Origin: Corylus avellana
Taxonomy: Eukaryota; Streptophyta; Magnoliopsida; Fagales; Betulaceae
DNA: 64,000 nucleotides
Assembly: GCF_901000735.1 (NCBI RefSeq)
Contig: NC_081543.1
Span: 20,405,515 to 20,469,514, forward strand
Direction of reading: 5' to 3'
In this document: positions 33,980-45,901 of the stretch, in pieces
How the letters are laid out: each line of letters opens with the position of its first letter
Position numbering within the stretch: position 1 is the first letter of the stretch
The notes under the pieces: model-generated
Databases searched by the model: none
What the model saw: only the letters and a program-made list of their open reading frames with translations
What the model was told of the DNA's origin: nothing
Program-made: the position numbers and the translations under genes

Positions 33980-34811
33980 TGATGCGAACCTCAATCGACA
34001 CGCTTTGAGACCCAACAACAATATTGGAATACGGACCCAAGAAAGCTAAAATTCAGATTTTTTGGATAGAAAACCCCAACCCAACATTTACAAATAAAAC
34101 GCGAACCAAAGGTATAACGAAACAACCCTCGACCCAACGTTTATAAATGAAACGCGAACCAAAGGTATAAAGAAACAACCATCGACCCAACGTTTATAAA
34201 TGAAACGCGAACCGAAAGTATATAAATTTGAACGCCACAAGGAATAATCCTTGATAAGTTCACAAGTTCTTTGAAGAACCAATAGAAGACGCAAGCGTCA
34301 CATTTTTGTATTTTCATTCATGATGTCCATTACAATGAGTGCATGCTATTTATAAAGCATGGCTGAAAATATGACTATCTACTTGCTATGGAAAGGAAAT
34401 TAAATTGGTTCCAACATTGGAAAGTAAATAAAGTAAAAAAGGACTAACTAATAAAAGCCTAAAATTAAGGTTGATTTAAGTCAATCAACCAATTAATTGG
34501 CATGTAATTTGGCAAGTCAATCATCCAATTAATTGGTATGTAATTGGAAAATCAATCAGCCAAAATCAACCATTAATTCATGCCATTGCTAAGGAAATTA
34601 TGCGCAATCAGCTCCATCAATAGCTTTGATCAAATTTATTACGCCTTCATCTCCCATTGGGCCAAGCTTGGAATGCCCCATTTTAGAATCAGCCCAAATC
34701 TCTTGAATCAGCTCATTAAGTGCTTCTTTGATCTTCTTGGATCGTGCTCTAGTAATAGGCCCAACTGGAACATGCAATGAATCCTTTAATGGTGCTTGTT
34801 GATTCTCAGCA
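33980..34811. repeat. LTR of family S, copy 1 (832 bp)
   Basis: The copy starts TGATGCGAACC and ends CTCAGCA; the sister copy at 40512-41379 ends CATCA. It contains about three tandem units of roughly 55 bases (34075-34235) built on GACCCAACGTTTATAAATGA. A stretch of about 90 bases found in the sister near 40980 is missing. Flanking 5-mers (TGAAG and CAATT) do not match, so it is not a clean solo LTR. The right edge abuts the satellite. Confidence 0.8.
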
Positions 34812-35357
34812 CAATTTCGATTCGCCAGGGACCATTTTGTTCGGCCTAGGGTTTCGGTCCTAGTTGTGAAAAAATGCAACGTCGTCCGATTTGCCCAAAA
34901 ATTTACGAGCGTGCTCAGTGCTTCGTGGCGATCATGTCGGCGGGTGTCGAAACGAAATTCGAGTCGTTCCGGCCGGGATCGGAGCACTTGTTATTTTTAG
35001 CAAAAGTTATCGTTCGTTTGTGAAAATGGGGGGGCTAAAGAACTCGAATCCCTTCGTGCCACCTGCCGATATAATTGCCTCGAAGTTCTGCATAAGCTCG
35101 TAAATTTTCGGGCCAAACAATTTCGCTTCGCCAGGGACCATTTTGTTCGGCCTAGGGTTTCGGTCCTAGTAGTGAAAAAATGCAACGTCGTCCGATTTGC
35201 CCGAAAATTTACGAGCGTGCTCAGTGCTTCGTGGCGATCATGTCGGCGGGTGTCGAAACAAAATTCGAGTCGTTCCGGCAGGGATCGGGGCACTTGTTAT
35301 TTTCAGAAAAAGTTATTGTTCGTTTGTGAAAATGGGGGGGCAAACGAACTCGAATCA
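34812..35357. repeat. Satellite, about 1.8 monomers
   Basis: Two units in tandem with a period of 306 bases (landmark ACAATTTCG at 34811 and 35117). They belong to the same family as the array at 61501-64000, shown by the shared segments GTCCTAGTTGTGAAAA, CGATCATGTCG and GCTCGTAAATTTTCGGGCC. This block is GC-richer than the right-hand array and has AGGG where that array has CATGGG. It ends at an N gap. Confidence 0.9.
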
Positions 35358-35457
35358 NNNNNNNNNNNNNNNNNNNNNNNNNNNNNNNNNNNNNNNNNNN
35401 NNNNNNNNNNNNNNNNNNNNNNNNNNNNNNNNNNNNNNNNNNNNNNNNNNNNNNNNN
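35358..35457. other. Assembly gap (100 N)
   Basis: Exactly 100 N between satellite and a gypsy-type LTR. Gaps beside tandem arrays often hide collapsed copies. Confidence 0.99.
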
Positions 35458-36895
35458 TATAGTGCAGCAAGTACGAGATCGATCCCACGGAGATTGTTGA
35501 TTTTGTTTTATAAGTAATTAAAATATCAAACTTGTCACGAGATTGATATTGATAGAAATAAAAAGATATAAAGATAAATGATAAGGTAAAGGTAGGGCTT
35601 TGATATCCACCACTAATCATGCTCAAATAATATAACTGTATGCCAATGATCCAATCACATTATGAATACCTAATGTTTGCTAACCTAAGGGCATGGGTGT
35701 ATACTCCTTAAGCTATTGATTTCCCTAAGCAACAAGTTAGGAATGGGTGTATACTCTAACTCTTTTCTTTCTCAAAGGATTTAGCATGGGTGTATACTAA
35801 GTTGTTCTTTAAGAAAGCATAAATCTATGGAAATCGACAAACACATGGAACCTAGGGCATAGGTGTATATTCCCAGTTTTCCATGTTGATTAACCCAAGA
35901 ATCTGGTGTGGATTTCTTTTGTTAGTCTTATTAAACCCAGGACTCGGTCATCCAAATTGATTTAATTAACTAATCCATACCACATGCATATAATGGCCAA
36001 TCACATACATATGAGGAATTCAAGAAAACAAGAATTAATCAAGTTAAGCAACACAATATGATTATCACAAAGGCGCTAATATTGAAATATTAAACAAACA
36101 TAATTAGAGCTTCAATCTAGCTCTCCTTAAGAGTTAGTTATACATAATTAAAATAAAATTAAAAGAAAAAGGTAAAGAAAGAACCGAAAACCGCTCCTAG
36201 AAGTAGCCTCCAATTCTTCTCCCCAAAGTTGCCTCCTTCAAATTATCTATTGAATTGTGAGGCTTAGAGGTCTATTTATAGGGATTAGGAGAGTCCTAGA
36301 AGCCCTAGTAATCCTAGAAAATTCGGAGATTTAAGTCCTAGTCCAATTAGGATAAAGAAAACCTAAGTCCAAATCAGAATAGGATTCGTCCAGAATCACG
36401 TTCCTATTTTGCGGGGTGATTTTGGCATAGCGTCAATTAGAATTAGGAAAATGCTATTTCCTAATGATTTGTAGTATTTTGAGCTAGCTTTCCAATGCAG
36501 CTTGAATCATCTCAATCCGATATTTTAGTTGAAAATTATGGTCAAAATACTGAGATGTGCACAAAATACAAATTTGATTCTAATCCGATTTTGACTCCAA
36601 TTTGAGAAATTCCGATTTAACCCTTTCCTTTATTTGATTAAACTTAACCATTTGATTAAACTTAACCACATCATATAGGTCCTCTATTATGATTGGCTAA
36701 GCTTAACCATATCTTCTAGGTCTTCCCAATTTGCCCTTTAAGGTTGGAACTTTTCTAGAAACGCTTACTTTTCTTCCAAAAACCTATAAAACAAAGAAAG
36801 TGCAAAAAAGAAATAAAATAGTATAAACTAGAAAAACTAAGGAATTAATAAATATAAGTTTAAGGGCTAAAATATGAATATTTTAGTACTTATCA
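35458..36895 (-). repeat. Gypsy-type LTR copy a, 5' edge lost in gap
   Basis: This LTR aligns with the LTR at 37391-38847 along its length, for example GTACGAGATCGATCCCACGG, repeated GGGTGTATACTC motifs, and the tail ATATTTTAGTACTTATCA. No polypurine tract or coding sequence follows on the right, so it is a solo or truncated LTR. Confidence 0.82.
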
Positions 36896-37390
36896 AACGT
36901 GTGTACTGTTCATTATTTTTTGCCACGTCACCATTTAGTAACGTGTTTGTTTGTAACATGTTACTAAATATTTTTGTAACGTGTCACTCATGTCACTATA
37001 TGGTAACGTGTTAAACTGGCACGTTACTAATTGGTAACGTGTCAAACTGACATGCTACTATTTTTTTTTTCTTATCTTAATTAATATGATTATATTTCAT
37101 ATTAATTAAGACACTAAAATATTATACTATTAACATTATATTAGTAATTCCATAATATATACTAAAATGATTTATTTAATATATAATAATTTCATTATAT
37201 TTCATAATAATATTTAATAAACCAGGTAAAATTTACACATTGTCTAAAAGTAGAAAGCGTTTCATTTGTTGCTTAAGTATAAATTATTCCTGTTGCTGAA
37301 GTATAGAAAGCTTTCCATTTGTTCTTGAATGGCTTCTTAATTTGAAAAGGGCTTCCGCTTAAGTATACATAATAATATAAGTATTAATGT
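36896..37390. other. AT-rich spacer with repeated GTAACGTG motif
   Basis: From 36896 to about 37060 there are six or more copies of (G)TAACGTGT or its complement, including CACGTTAC-TAATT-GGTAACGTG. The remainder to 37390 is very AT-rich. There is no ORF. It might be the end of an unrecognised DNA transposon. Confidence 0.6.
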
Positions 37391-38847
37391 TGTTGTGCCA
37401 AATACTACCTAAATTAATAGATAATATTTAGTACGTTTTAACTCGCAAGTGTACAAGATCAAAACAATAGTATAGTGTAGCAAGTACGAGATCGATCCCA
37501 CGAGGATTGTGATTTTGTTTAGAATTAATAAAAAATATCAACTTGTCACTGAATTGATATTGTGAAAAAAAAATAAAAAGATCTAAAGATAAATGAAAAA
37601 TAAAGGTAGAGCTTTGATATCCACCACTAATTATAATTAGATAAAATATCAATATGTCAATGTTTTGATCATGTCATGTATATCTAATGTTTGTCAACCT
37701 AAGGGTATGGGTGTCTACTCGTTAAGCTATTGATTTCCCTAAGCAACGAATTAGGCATGAGTGTCTACTCTAATTCTTTTTTTTCTTAAAGGATTTAACA
37801 TGGATGTCTACTAAGTTATTCTTTAAGAAAGTATAATTCTGTGGAAATCGACAAACACATGAGGCCTAGGGCATGGGTATCTACTCCTAGTTCCCCATGT
37901 TGATTAACCCAAGTTCTAGTGTGGATTTCTTTTGTTATTTTTATTAAACCCAGGACTCGGTCATCCAAATTGATTTAACTAACTAGCCCATACCACATGC
38001 ATATAATGGCCAGTCACATACATATGAGGAATTTATGAAAACATGAATTAATCAAGTTAAATATCACACCATGATCATCACAAAGGCGCTATTGAAATAT
38101 TAAATAAGCATAATTAGGGCTTCAATCTAGCCCTCCTTAAAAGTTAGTTACACAGAATTAAAATAAAACTAAAAAGAGAAGGTAAAGAAAGAACCGAAAA
38201 CTACTCCTAGAAGTAGCCTCCAATTCCTCTCCCCAAAGTTGTCTCCTTCCAATTGTCTATTGAATTGTGAGGCTTAGAAGTCTATTTATAGGGCTTAGAA
38301 GAGTCCTAAAAGCCCTTGTAATCCTAGGAAATTCGGATATTTAAGTCCTAGTCCAACTAGGATAAAGAAAACCTTAGTCCAAATCGGAATAAGATTTGCC
38401 CAGAATTGCGTTCCTATCTTACGGGGTGATTTTGGTATAGCGATGCTCTGAATTAGGAAAATTTCATTTCACAATAATTTGTAGTATTTTGAGTTATGTT
38501 TCCAACGCCGCTTGAATCACCTCCATCGGATATTTGAACTGAAATTTATGATCAAAATACAGAGATGTATGCAGAATCCAATTTTGAATCCAATCCGATT
38601 TCGATTCCAATTTGAGAAATTCCAATTTAATCTTTTCCTTTATTTGATTAAACTTAACCATATCTTCTAGGTCTTCCCAGTTTGCCCTTTAAGCTTATAA
38701 CTTTTCTGGAAACGTTTTCTTTTCTTCCAAAAACCTATAAAACAAAGAAAATACAAAAATGAAGTAAAATAGCACGAACTAACAATACTAAGGAATTAAT
38801 ACATATAAGTTTAAGGGCTAAAATATGAATATTTTGGCACATAACAC
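37391..38847 (-). repeat. 3' LTR of element N1
   Basis: The LTR begins TGTTGTGCCAAATACTACC and ends CACATAACA; the 5 bases before it are AATGT. On the right follows CACCCCCAAATTT, which reads as a polypurine tract on the minus strand and marks this as the 3' LTR. Confidence 0.85.
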
Positions 38848-39622
38848 ACCCCCAAATTTACATATTGCTAGTCCCTTAGCAATGCAAAACTAAAAACAAA
38901 ATGGAAAAAAAAAAAAACGATAAATCCATCTTTCGTGGGATGTACGATTGCATTTAGCATATGCAACAAGCCTTTTAAACCTCTAGGAATTCCCTAGAGG
39001 ACGAGTGGAGTCTCGTGAGGGTTTTCCAGAAATGTTACCTACAAACATCATGCACAGTTCATGTTATTTCAAAAATTAAATTATCACTTCAAGACTATGA
39101 TTTTCATTCATTAGTAAGCTTAAAAAGATAAACTTCATATTCACAATGAATTGGAATCTCAAAGTTCAATTACTTACAAAGAACATGCTAAAACATCACA
39201 AGTTTGAAAACAGTACAAAGTGAACTAGCATAGAATTATGAGGCTTCCAAGTATTTCCAATGTGCAATGTCTCCACATCTCGAAGTTCACTGAAATCCCT
39301 ATTAGAATGAACAACAATGGCATTTTTTTTTTTTTGGTCAGGTTGTGCAATGTTTGGTTCCCTTAAGCTTTCTAATTGACCCATGTAACGAGTGTTAAGT
39401 CAATGACTCCCAAACCAAATGGTTTTAGGGTATTAAGTGTAGAGACACCCCTAAAGACCTACTAACTCGAGTCAAAAAGGCTACAAAACTAAACTAACCA
39501 TGACATTAATTAAATCAAAATTTTTCACCGTTTGACGTAAACACTCAATGCTTTGAGGCAAGAGGTCCATTACTCAGTGAAAAGCTTATCAATGATCATT
39601 TATTTATAATATATATTTTTTT

Positions 39623-39669
<47 letters not shown>

Positions 39670-40297
39670 AAAGCGTTGATCTAATAAATCATTCAGTTTC
39701 ATCCAAGATACAGAAACACACACATCAGACCTCATGTCATACCTCACAAATTATGTGCTAATGTGCTTGTGTGATCAGATCAAACTGTGATTTTTCAACT
39801 GTCCAAAGCAAGTAATCAAACTAACAAATTCTCTCATCAGATCATGTGTTCAAAATTTTAAGCTTACTGATGAATTCAAACCATAATTCTTTCAGATTAA
39901 CCAAATTTTTAAGGTAAACATGAACATGCATAATTTTTTTTTTTTTTTCAAATAAACAAACAAACAAACAAAAACAAATAACATGAAACTGGGCCAAAGT
40001 GTGTGTAAACAATATGTGTTCCCATACCCCCAAACTTAAATGACACATTGTCCCCAATGTGTCTAAATTAAGGAAAGAATGTGCCCCGGAGATGGACGAC
40101 ATCGTCTTGGAAAGCATGGCTCATAGCACACCCCCAAACTTGAATCGAAGCACACTTGTCCTTGCAAAATAAGAAAACACAAAAACAAGTAAAAAGAAAC
40201 AAACTAAAGATAAAGTCAAAGATCAAATGAAACACACAAAAATAAAATAACAAGATAAACTATGGGGTGCCTCCCATGAGCGCTAAGTTTAATGTCT
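38848..40297 (-). other. Element N1 polypurine tract and 3' untranslated region
   Basis: It starts with a polypurine tract (minus-strand AAATTTGGGGGTG at 38848-38860). The rest has no ORF and is shared, with divergence, by the equivalent parts of N2 (45902-47270) and G-A (49865-51450). It contains an (AT)n microsatellite at about 39627-39666 and several A- or T-runs. Confidence 0.75.
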
Positions 40298-40511
40298 TCA
40301 GCCAGACTGTGGTACTTTAAACTTGAAGTACCAATCTTTCCTTCTCTTGCACCAAAGTGAATGAATATTTTCTGTTGCAAGATGCTTCTGAGTGTTTATA
40401 AATCGAGGAGGACCACTCTGAGTCTTCTCAAACAGTTTCTCATCCCGAAGGGAATCATGAACTGGAATAAAATAAGAAGAAAACTCAGGCAGCTTTTCTA
40501 TCTTGACGTCC
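40298..40511 (-). pseudogene. Element N1 ORF, C-terminal end after the solo LTR
   Basis: The frame reads KIEKLPEFSSYFIPVHDSL, FEKTQSGPPRFINTQKHL and DWYFKFKVPQ. It is separated from the rest of the ORF by the solo LTR at 40512 and its CGTCC duplication. No known domain is recognised. Confidence 0.6.
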
Positions 40512-41379
40512 TGATGCAAATCTCAATCGACACGCTTTTGAGACCCAACAAACAATATTGGAATACTGACCCAAGAAAGCTAAAATTCAGATTTTTTTTT
40601 TATAGAAAACCCCGACCCAACGTTTACAAATGAAACGCGAACCAAAGGTATAAAGAAACAACCCCGACCCAACATTTATAAATGAAACGCGAACCGAAGG
40701 TATAAAGTTTGAACGCCACAAGGAAGAATCCTTGATAAGTTCACAAGTTCTTTTGAAGAACCAAAAGAAGACGCAAGCCTCACATTTTTTTCTAATTTTC
40801 ATTCATGATGTCCATTACAATGAGTGCATGCTATTTATAAAGCATGGCTGAAAATATGATTACCTGCTTGCTATGGAAAGGAAATTAAATTGGTTTCAAC
40901 ATCGGAAAGTAAATAAAGTAAAAAAGACTAACTAATAAAAGCCTAAAATTAAGGTTGATTTGGTTTGAAATCAGCAGCTCCTCCATGCCAAAAATAGACT
41001 GAGATTGGCAATTAAATCACGCCTAAGGAAGGTCTTGAAATAGGTAAGTCAATCAACCAATTAATCGGCATGTAATTTGGCAAGTCAATCATCCAATTAA
41101 TTGGTATGTAATTGGAAAGTCAATCAGCCATAATCAACCATTAATCCATGCCATTGCTAAGGAAATTATGCGCAATCAGCTCCGTCACTAGCTTGGATCA
41201 AATTTATTACACCTTCATCTCCCTTTGGGCCAAGCTTGGATTGCCCCATTTTAGAATCAGCCCAAATCTCTTGAATCAGCCCATTAAGTGATTCCTTGAT
41301 CTTCTTGGATCTTGCTCTAGTAATAGGCCCAACTGGAACATGCAATGGATCCTTTAATGGTGCTTGTTGATTCTCATCA
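40512..41379. repeat. Solo LTR of family S, copy 2 (868 bp)
   Basis: It starts TGATG and ends CATCA and is flanked by the 5-base duplication CGTCC (40507-40511 and 41380-41384). No internal region is present, so it is a clean solo LTR left by LTR-LTR recombination. It has about two tandem 55-base units (40612-40710) where copy 1 has three. Confidence 0.92.
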
Positions 41380-41384
41380 CGTCC

Positions 41385-42727
41385 TCAATTTGGTCATCAC
41401 ATAACCCAAGATGACTTCTCTCTTGGACTCTTGGTAATTCGGGAATAGGAGCTGATGTTGAAAAAGTCTTCGTGCTCTCTTCCTTTTCCCGATGTGATTC
41501 CTCTAGAACCTCAGTTTGCTCCTCCTTCCTCTCTTCCCCTTGATTTTCAACCGCTTCTTTACTCCTTAATGTGGTAATTGCTTGCACACGATGGTAAGTG
41601 CACTCTTCCTCCATGTATTGTTCATTAGGATTGGCAACAAACTGACTTTGACACTCTTCTTCGTGGTATTGTTGAGACAAATTGACAAGAGGTGGCTCCT
41701 CTTCATTAGCTTCTATCTTGGCAGTGTATTCCAATAGTTGCATATTGGCTTCATTGTGGCTAAGCAAGGAGTATGATTGACCAAGGAGTTGTGGAGATGG
41801 CTCCTCTTCTTGGTGTTGTGAAGGCCAATAGATGGGAGAAGGCTCCTCTTCATGATAATGTTGGGACAACTTGATGAGAGATGACTCCTGATCTGCAATT
41901 GAAAACATGGGACAAGTCTTAGTGGTGTGGTCAATATGGGAAGATATGGCACATACCTCGTCTTGTGTAACTTGTTGAATAGAGCACTGCTAAGATTAGT
42001 CATAACTTTCATGAGCATGTCTAGCTTTCTACATGGCAGCCATTTGAGCCTGAATTCCTCCATTGGTGCTCTCTTCATATATGCTATTTCCTTTGAGTCC
42101 TTGTCTCCCTTTAGATGGGAATTGTTGGGAGTTCTCACTTAAGGTCTCAAAGAGTTCTATGGCTTCCTTGTCGCTTTTCTCTATCAACATATAACCACAA
42201 GCTAAATCTAGAAGACTCTTGTTATGATCATTTAAACCCTCATAGAATGCCAATACCTGGTCGTCTTGAGATATATTGTGATGAGGGCATCTGAGAAGTA
42301 GCTCATTAAAGTGTTCCCATGCCTTTAAGAAAAGGTCTCCATCTCTTTGCTGGAAAGTCATAATTTTCCTTCTCAATTGCCTTGTCTTTTGGGTTGGGAA
42401 AAATTTCTTTAAGAACTTTGTGGCCATCTCATCCCAAGTATGAATAGAACCTGTGGCCAAAGAATTGTACCATGTCTTAGCATTATCTTTTAAAGAAAAA
42501 GGGAAGAGGATTAGCCTGATTTCTTCTGGAGTTAAACCCTGAACATTTTGAGTCTTGTAGAGATCACAGAGTTCTCTAATATGCCAATATGGGTTCTCTG
42601 TAGGTGTACCTTTATAGTGTGGACTCATATTGAGCAGTGGAGATAAATCGTAACTGCTCTGCACAATGGGCTGGAAATTAATGCATGATGGTTGGTTGAG
42701 GATATGGGGAATGAATGAACTTTTCAT
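41385..42727 (-). pseudogene. Element N1 gag-like ORF with acidic tail
   Basis: From 42727 the frame encodes a retrotransposon gag (capsid) domain with PFSLKDNAKTWYNSL, KFLKKFFPTQKTRQLRRK and FQQRDGDLFLKAWEHFNELL. A decayed zinc knuckle (CAISSHIDHTTKTC, second Cys lost) follows near 41940. The tail is Glu-rich with repeated EEEPSP and YHEEE units and ends near APIPELPRVQ. Stops occur at about 42026-42028 and just after, before the same frame reopens at 41908. The gag is related to that of G-A. Confidence 0.85.
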
Positions 42728-42813
42728 AGGTCATCGCATCAGAGGTGTATTGTTTCTCAACATGATTAAAACAAAAAGAAAATTAAATAACAAAACAAAA
42801 ATAAAAGAAATAA

Positions 42814-42913
42814 NNNNNNNNNNNNNNNNNNNNNNNNNNNNNNNNNNNNNNNNNNNNNNNNNNNNNNNNNNNNNNNNNNNNNNNNNNNNNNNNNNNNNNN
42901 NNNNNNNNNNNNN
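42814..42913. other. Assembly gap (100 N)
   Basis: Exactly 100 N. The leader and 5' LTR of element N1 would be expected here. Confidence 0.99.
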
Positions 42914-43604
42914 TCAAGATAAACTCCATCAAAGAATTGGAATTTTAAAGTCTAATCACTTACAAAAGATAGGTTAAGGCATCACAAGTTTGAAACTATG
43001 TAAAGTGAATTAGCACATAAATATAAAGCTTCCAATTAATTCCAATGTGCAAAGTCTCAATATTTCAAAGTTCATTGAAATCTCCATTAGAATGAATAGC
43101 TATGGCATAACTTTTCTTTTTCTCTTTTTATTTTTTTTATTTTTTTCAAGTTTTTTCTTTTTCTTTTTGGTTAGGCTGTGCAATGTTTGGTTCCCTTAAG
43201 CTTTCTAATTGACCCATGTAGCGAGTATTAGGTCAATGACTCCCAAACCAGATAGTTTTAGGGCATTAGGTGTAAAACACCTCTAATGACTTACTAACTC
43301 AAGTCAAAAAGGCTACGAAACCAAACTGACCATGACATTAACCAATTCAAAATTCTTTATCTTTTGACATGAACACTCAATGCTTAATGAGGCAAGAGGT
43401 CTAGTTACTTAGTGAAAAGCTTATCAATGATCATTTTTTTTTCTTATATATATATATATATGTGCCAAAGTATCCATCTAATAAATCATCCAATTTCACC
43501 CAAGACATAGAATCACACATCTGATTTTCATATCATACCCCACAAATTATGTGTTAATGTGCTTGTGTAAGATTAGATCAAACATGTGAATTCTCAACTG
43601 CCCT
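42914..43604 (-). other. Fragment of gypsy-type 3' untranslated region
   Basis: This aligns with 46185-46860 (for example AGATAAACTCCATC, GGTTCCCTTAAGCTTTCTAA, CACTCAATGCTT). It is the same 3' untranslated region as in N1 and N2, from another copy whose LTR is lost in the gap. No ORF. Confidence 0.75.
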
Positions 43605-43750
43605 ACTAATTTCAGAACTAGGTGAAAATAGGATTAGTTTAGATAGAAATTAACTTTCACAACACAATTCCCTGCGGATTCGACCTTGCATTTGCATAAA
43701 CTATATTGTAAACGACTCATGCACTTGTGAGTACTTTTAAAACTCACAAC
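43605..43750 (+). repeat. Plus-strand LTR end fragment
   Basis: This resembles 54170-54348, the end of the G-B LTR: an AATTCCCTGCGGATTCGACC-like block, then CACTTGTGAGTA and a final CTCACAACA. It is a short remnant of the same LTR superfamily on the opposite strand. Confidence 0.6.
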
Positions 43751-44545
43751 ATGTCAGAAGTCATCCAACATTAGTTTCTAGATATAAGTCATGGAGCGTC
43801 CATGATGACAATCCTGAAAGAGATGTTTAGAGAGCAAAGTCGTGCTGCTAAGTCAGACACGATGAGAACTTTGTTAAATATAAAGATGGTTGAAGGATCT
43901 CCAATGAGGGAGCATTGTTTGGTGATGATAGCCATGCTCAACACACTAGAGGTATTGGGTATTGAGATTGATGGAGAATCTCAGATAGATATGATTCTAC
44001 ATACCCTTCCAATTCATTCAATCAGTTAAGGCTAAATGAGTTGATGGACAAAAAGGAATACACATTTGCAGAACTGATGAATGAGTTGATCGGTGCGAAA
44101 AACATCCTAAAGTCCAAAGTCATAGTTAACTTTGCTCATGCTTCTGATAAAGGACCAAAAGGTTCAAAGAAGCATCTTAAACCAGTTGCAAACTTGTTGT
44201 CAAAAAGTTTAAGAAATATGGCAAATGGACAAAAGGCAAGAAAGTGGTAAGTGTCACCACTTGATAATCCTGGACACTAGAAGAATGAATGCCCCAAGTA
44301 TCTTGCTTCCAAAGGTCAAGGTAATGTATCTTCCTTTCTGGTTGAAACATGTCTAGTTGTGAATCCACCAGATTCCTGGTGTGTGGATTCAGGATCAACT
44401 AATCATGTCTGCAATTCATTGCAGGAGTTCCAGGTAACCAAGGAATTGAGTAAAGGAGAGATATGCCTGATGCCTGGGGATGGAACTAAAGTTCCAGTAC
44501 ACTCCATTGGAATTGTTAGATTATTTTTTGATTCAAAGGTCTTAA
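43751..44545 (+). pseudogene. Copia gag-protease fragment
   Basis: A UBN2-like gag segment in one frame (43802-44029) has FREQSRAAKSDTMRTLLNIK and ESQIDMILHTLP. After a frame change comes FAELMNELIGAKNIL, then a damaged zinc knuckle (H*KNECPKYLASK). The protease region DSWCVDSGSTNHVCNSLQEFQ (about 44376) has an intact DSG core. The fragment is cut by the LTR at 44551, so the rest of this copia element should lie beyond element N2. Confidence 0.85.
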
Positions 44546-44550
44546 CATTG

Positions 44551-45901
44551 TGTTGTGCCAAATACTACCTAAATTAATAGATAATATTTAGTACGTTTTA
44601 ACTCGCAAGTGCACAAGATCAAAACAATAGTATAGTGCAGCAAGTACGAGATCGATCCCACAGAGATTGTTGATTTTATTCATAATTGATTAAAATATCA
44701 TCTTTGTCACGAAATAGATACTATGAAAATAAACAAAGATAAAGATAAAGGTTGGGCTTTGATATCCACCACTAATCATGCTTAAATAATATAACAATAT
44801 GCCAATGCTCTAATCATATTATGAATACCTAATGTTTGCCAACCTAAGGGTATGGGTGTCTACTCCTTCAGCTATTGATTTATCTAAGCTACGAATTAGG
44901 CATGGTTGTCTTCCCTAATTCTTTTCTTTCTTAAAGGAATTAGCATGGGTGTATACTAAGTTGTTCTTTAAGAAAGCATAAATTTGTGGAAATTGACAAA
45001 CACATGAGGCCTAGGGGATGGGTGTCTACTCCCAGTTTTCCATGTTGATTAATCCAAGAACTCGGGGTGAGATTCTTTTGTTACTCTATTAAACCCAGGA
45101 CTCGATCATTCAAATTGATTTAAATAATTAATCCATACCACATGCGTATAATGGCCAATCACACACATATGACAAATTCAATAAAATAGGAATTAATCAA
45201 GTTAAGCTTTACAATATGATTATCACAAAGGCGCCAATATTGAAATATTAAATAAACATAATTAGGGCTTCAATCTAGCCCTGCTAAAGTATTAGTTACA
45301 CATTATTAAAATAAAGGGAAAAGAGAGAACCAAAAACTGCTCCTAAAAGTAGCCTCCAAATTCCCCTCTCCAAAGTTGTGCCTCTAGATCCCCCAAATTG
45401 TGAGGTTTTGAGGTCTATTTATAGGCTTAGAAATACTCTAGAAAACCTAGTAAAATCGTAGGGTTTAGTCCTAGTGCAACTAGAATTCTAAAAACCCTAA
45501 TATGGAAAGAAATATAAGTCTGGCTGCAGCTTCTGGGATTCTCTAGCGCACGGGTGCGCTCCATCACACAGCTGCGATCGATCGTGTGTCTTTTGGGCTT
45601 GATCCCCATGCGATCGAGTATTCTCTGGTGCGCACGAGCGCACACCTTGCTCTTCACGGCTGGACCTCTCTGGAAGTGCGCTCGATCGCACTACCATAAT
45701 GCTTTTTCTTGCTTCAAATCTTCTAGCTATTTTCCAATTTTGTCCTTTAAGCATGATACTTCTAGGAATGCTTTCTTTTCTTCCAAAAACCTATAAAACA
45801 AAGAAAATACAAAAAGGAAATCAAATAGCATAAACTAACAAAACTAAGGAATTAGCAAATATAAGTTAAGGGCTAAAATATGAATATTTTGGCACTTATC
45901 A
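44551..45901 (-). repeat. 3' LTR of element N2 (1351 bp)
   Basis: It begins TGTTGTGCC and ends GGCACTTATCA, followed on the right by TACTCCCAAACTTAC, a weakened polypurine tract. The left flank 5-mer is CATTG; the matching right copy is beyond the gap. Near 45545-45690 it holds a cluster of CGATCG palindromes absent from LTR copies a and 37391-38847. Confidence 0.87.

Larger units (their letters stand above)
37391..42813 (-). mobile_element. Element N1: gag-bearing gypsy-type element without visible pol
   Basis: Order on the minus strand is a gag ORF (42727 leftwards), an acidic tail, about 1.4 kb of untranslated sequence, polypurine tract and 3' LTR (37391-38847). RT, RNase H and integrase are absent. 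The 5' LTR would lie beyond the gap at 42814. A solo LTR (40512-41379) sits inside the ORF. The architecture fits the plant TR-GAG class of non-autonomous elements. Confidence 0.75.

Noticed and set aside
33980..34811. Clean solo LTR with target duplication
   Set aside because: The flanking 5-mers TGAAG and CAATT differ, so it was listed only as an LTR copy; the right border with the satellite may be recombinant.
39627..39666. AT-run as a possible regulatory or origin element
   Set aside because: A simple (AT)n microsatellite in an element's 3' untranslated region; similar shorter runs occur in sister copies.
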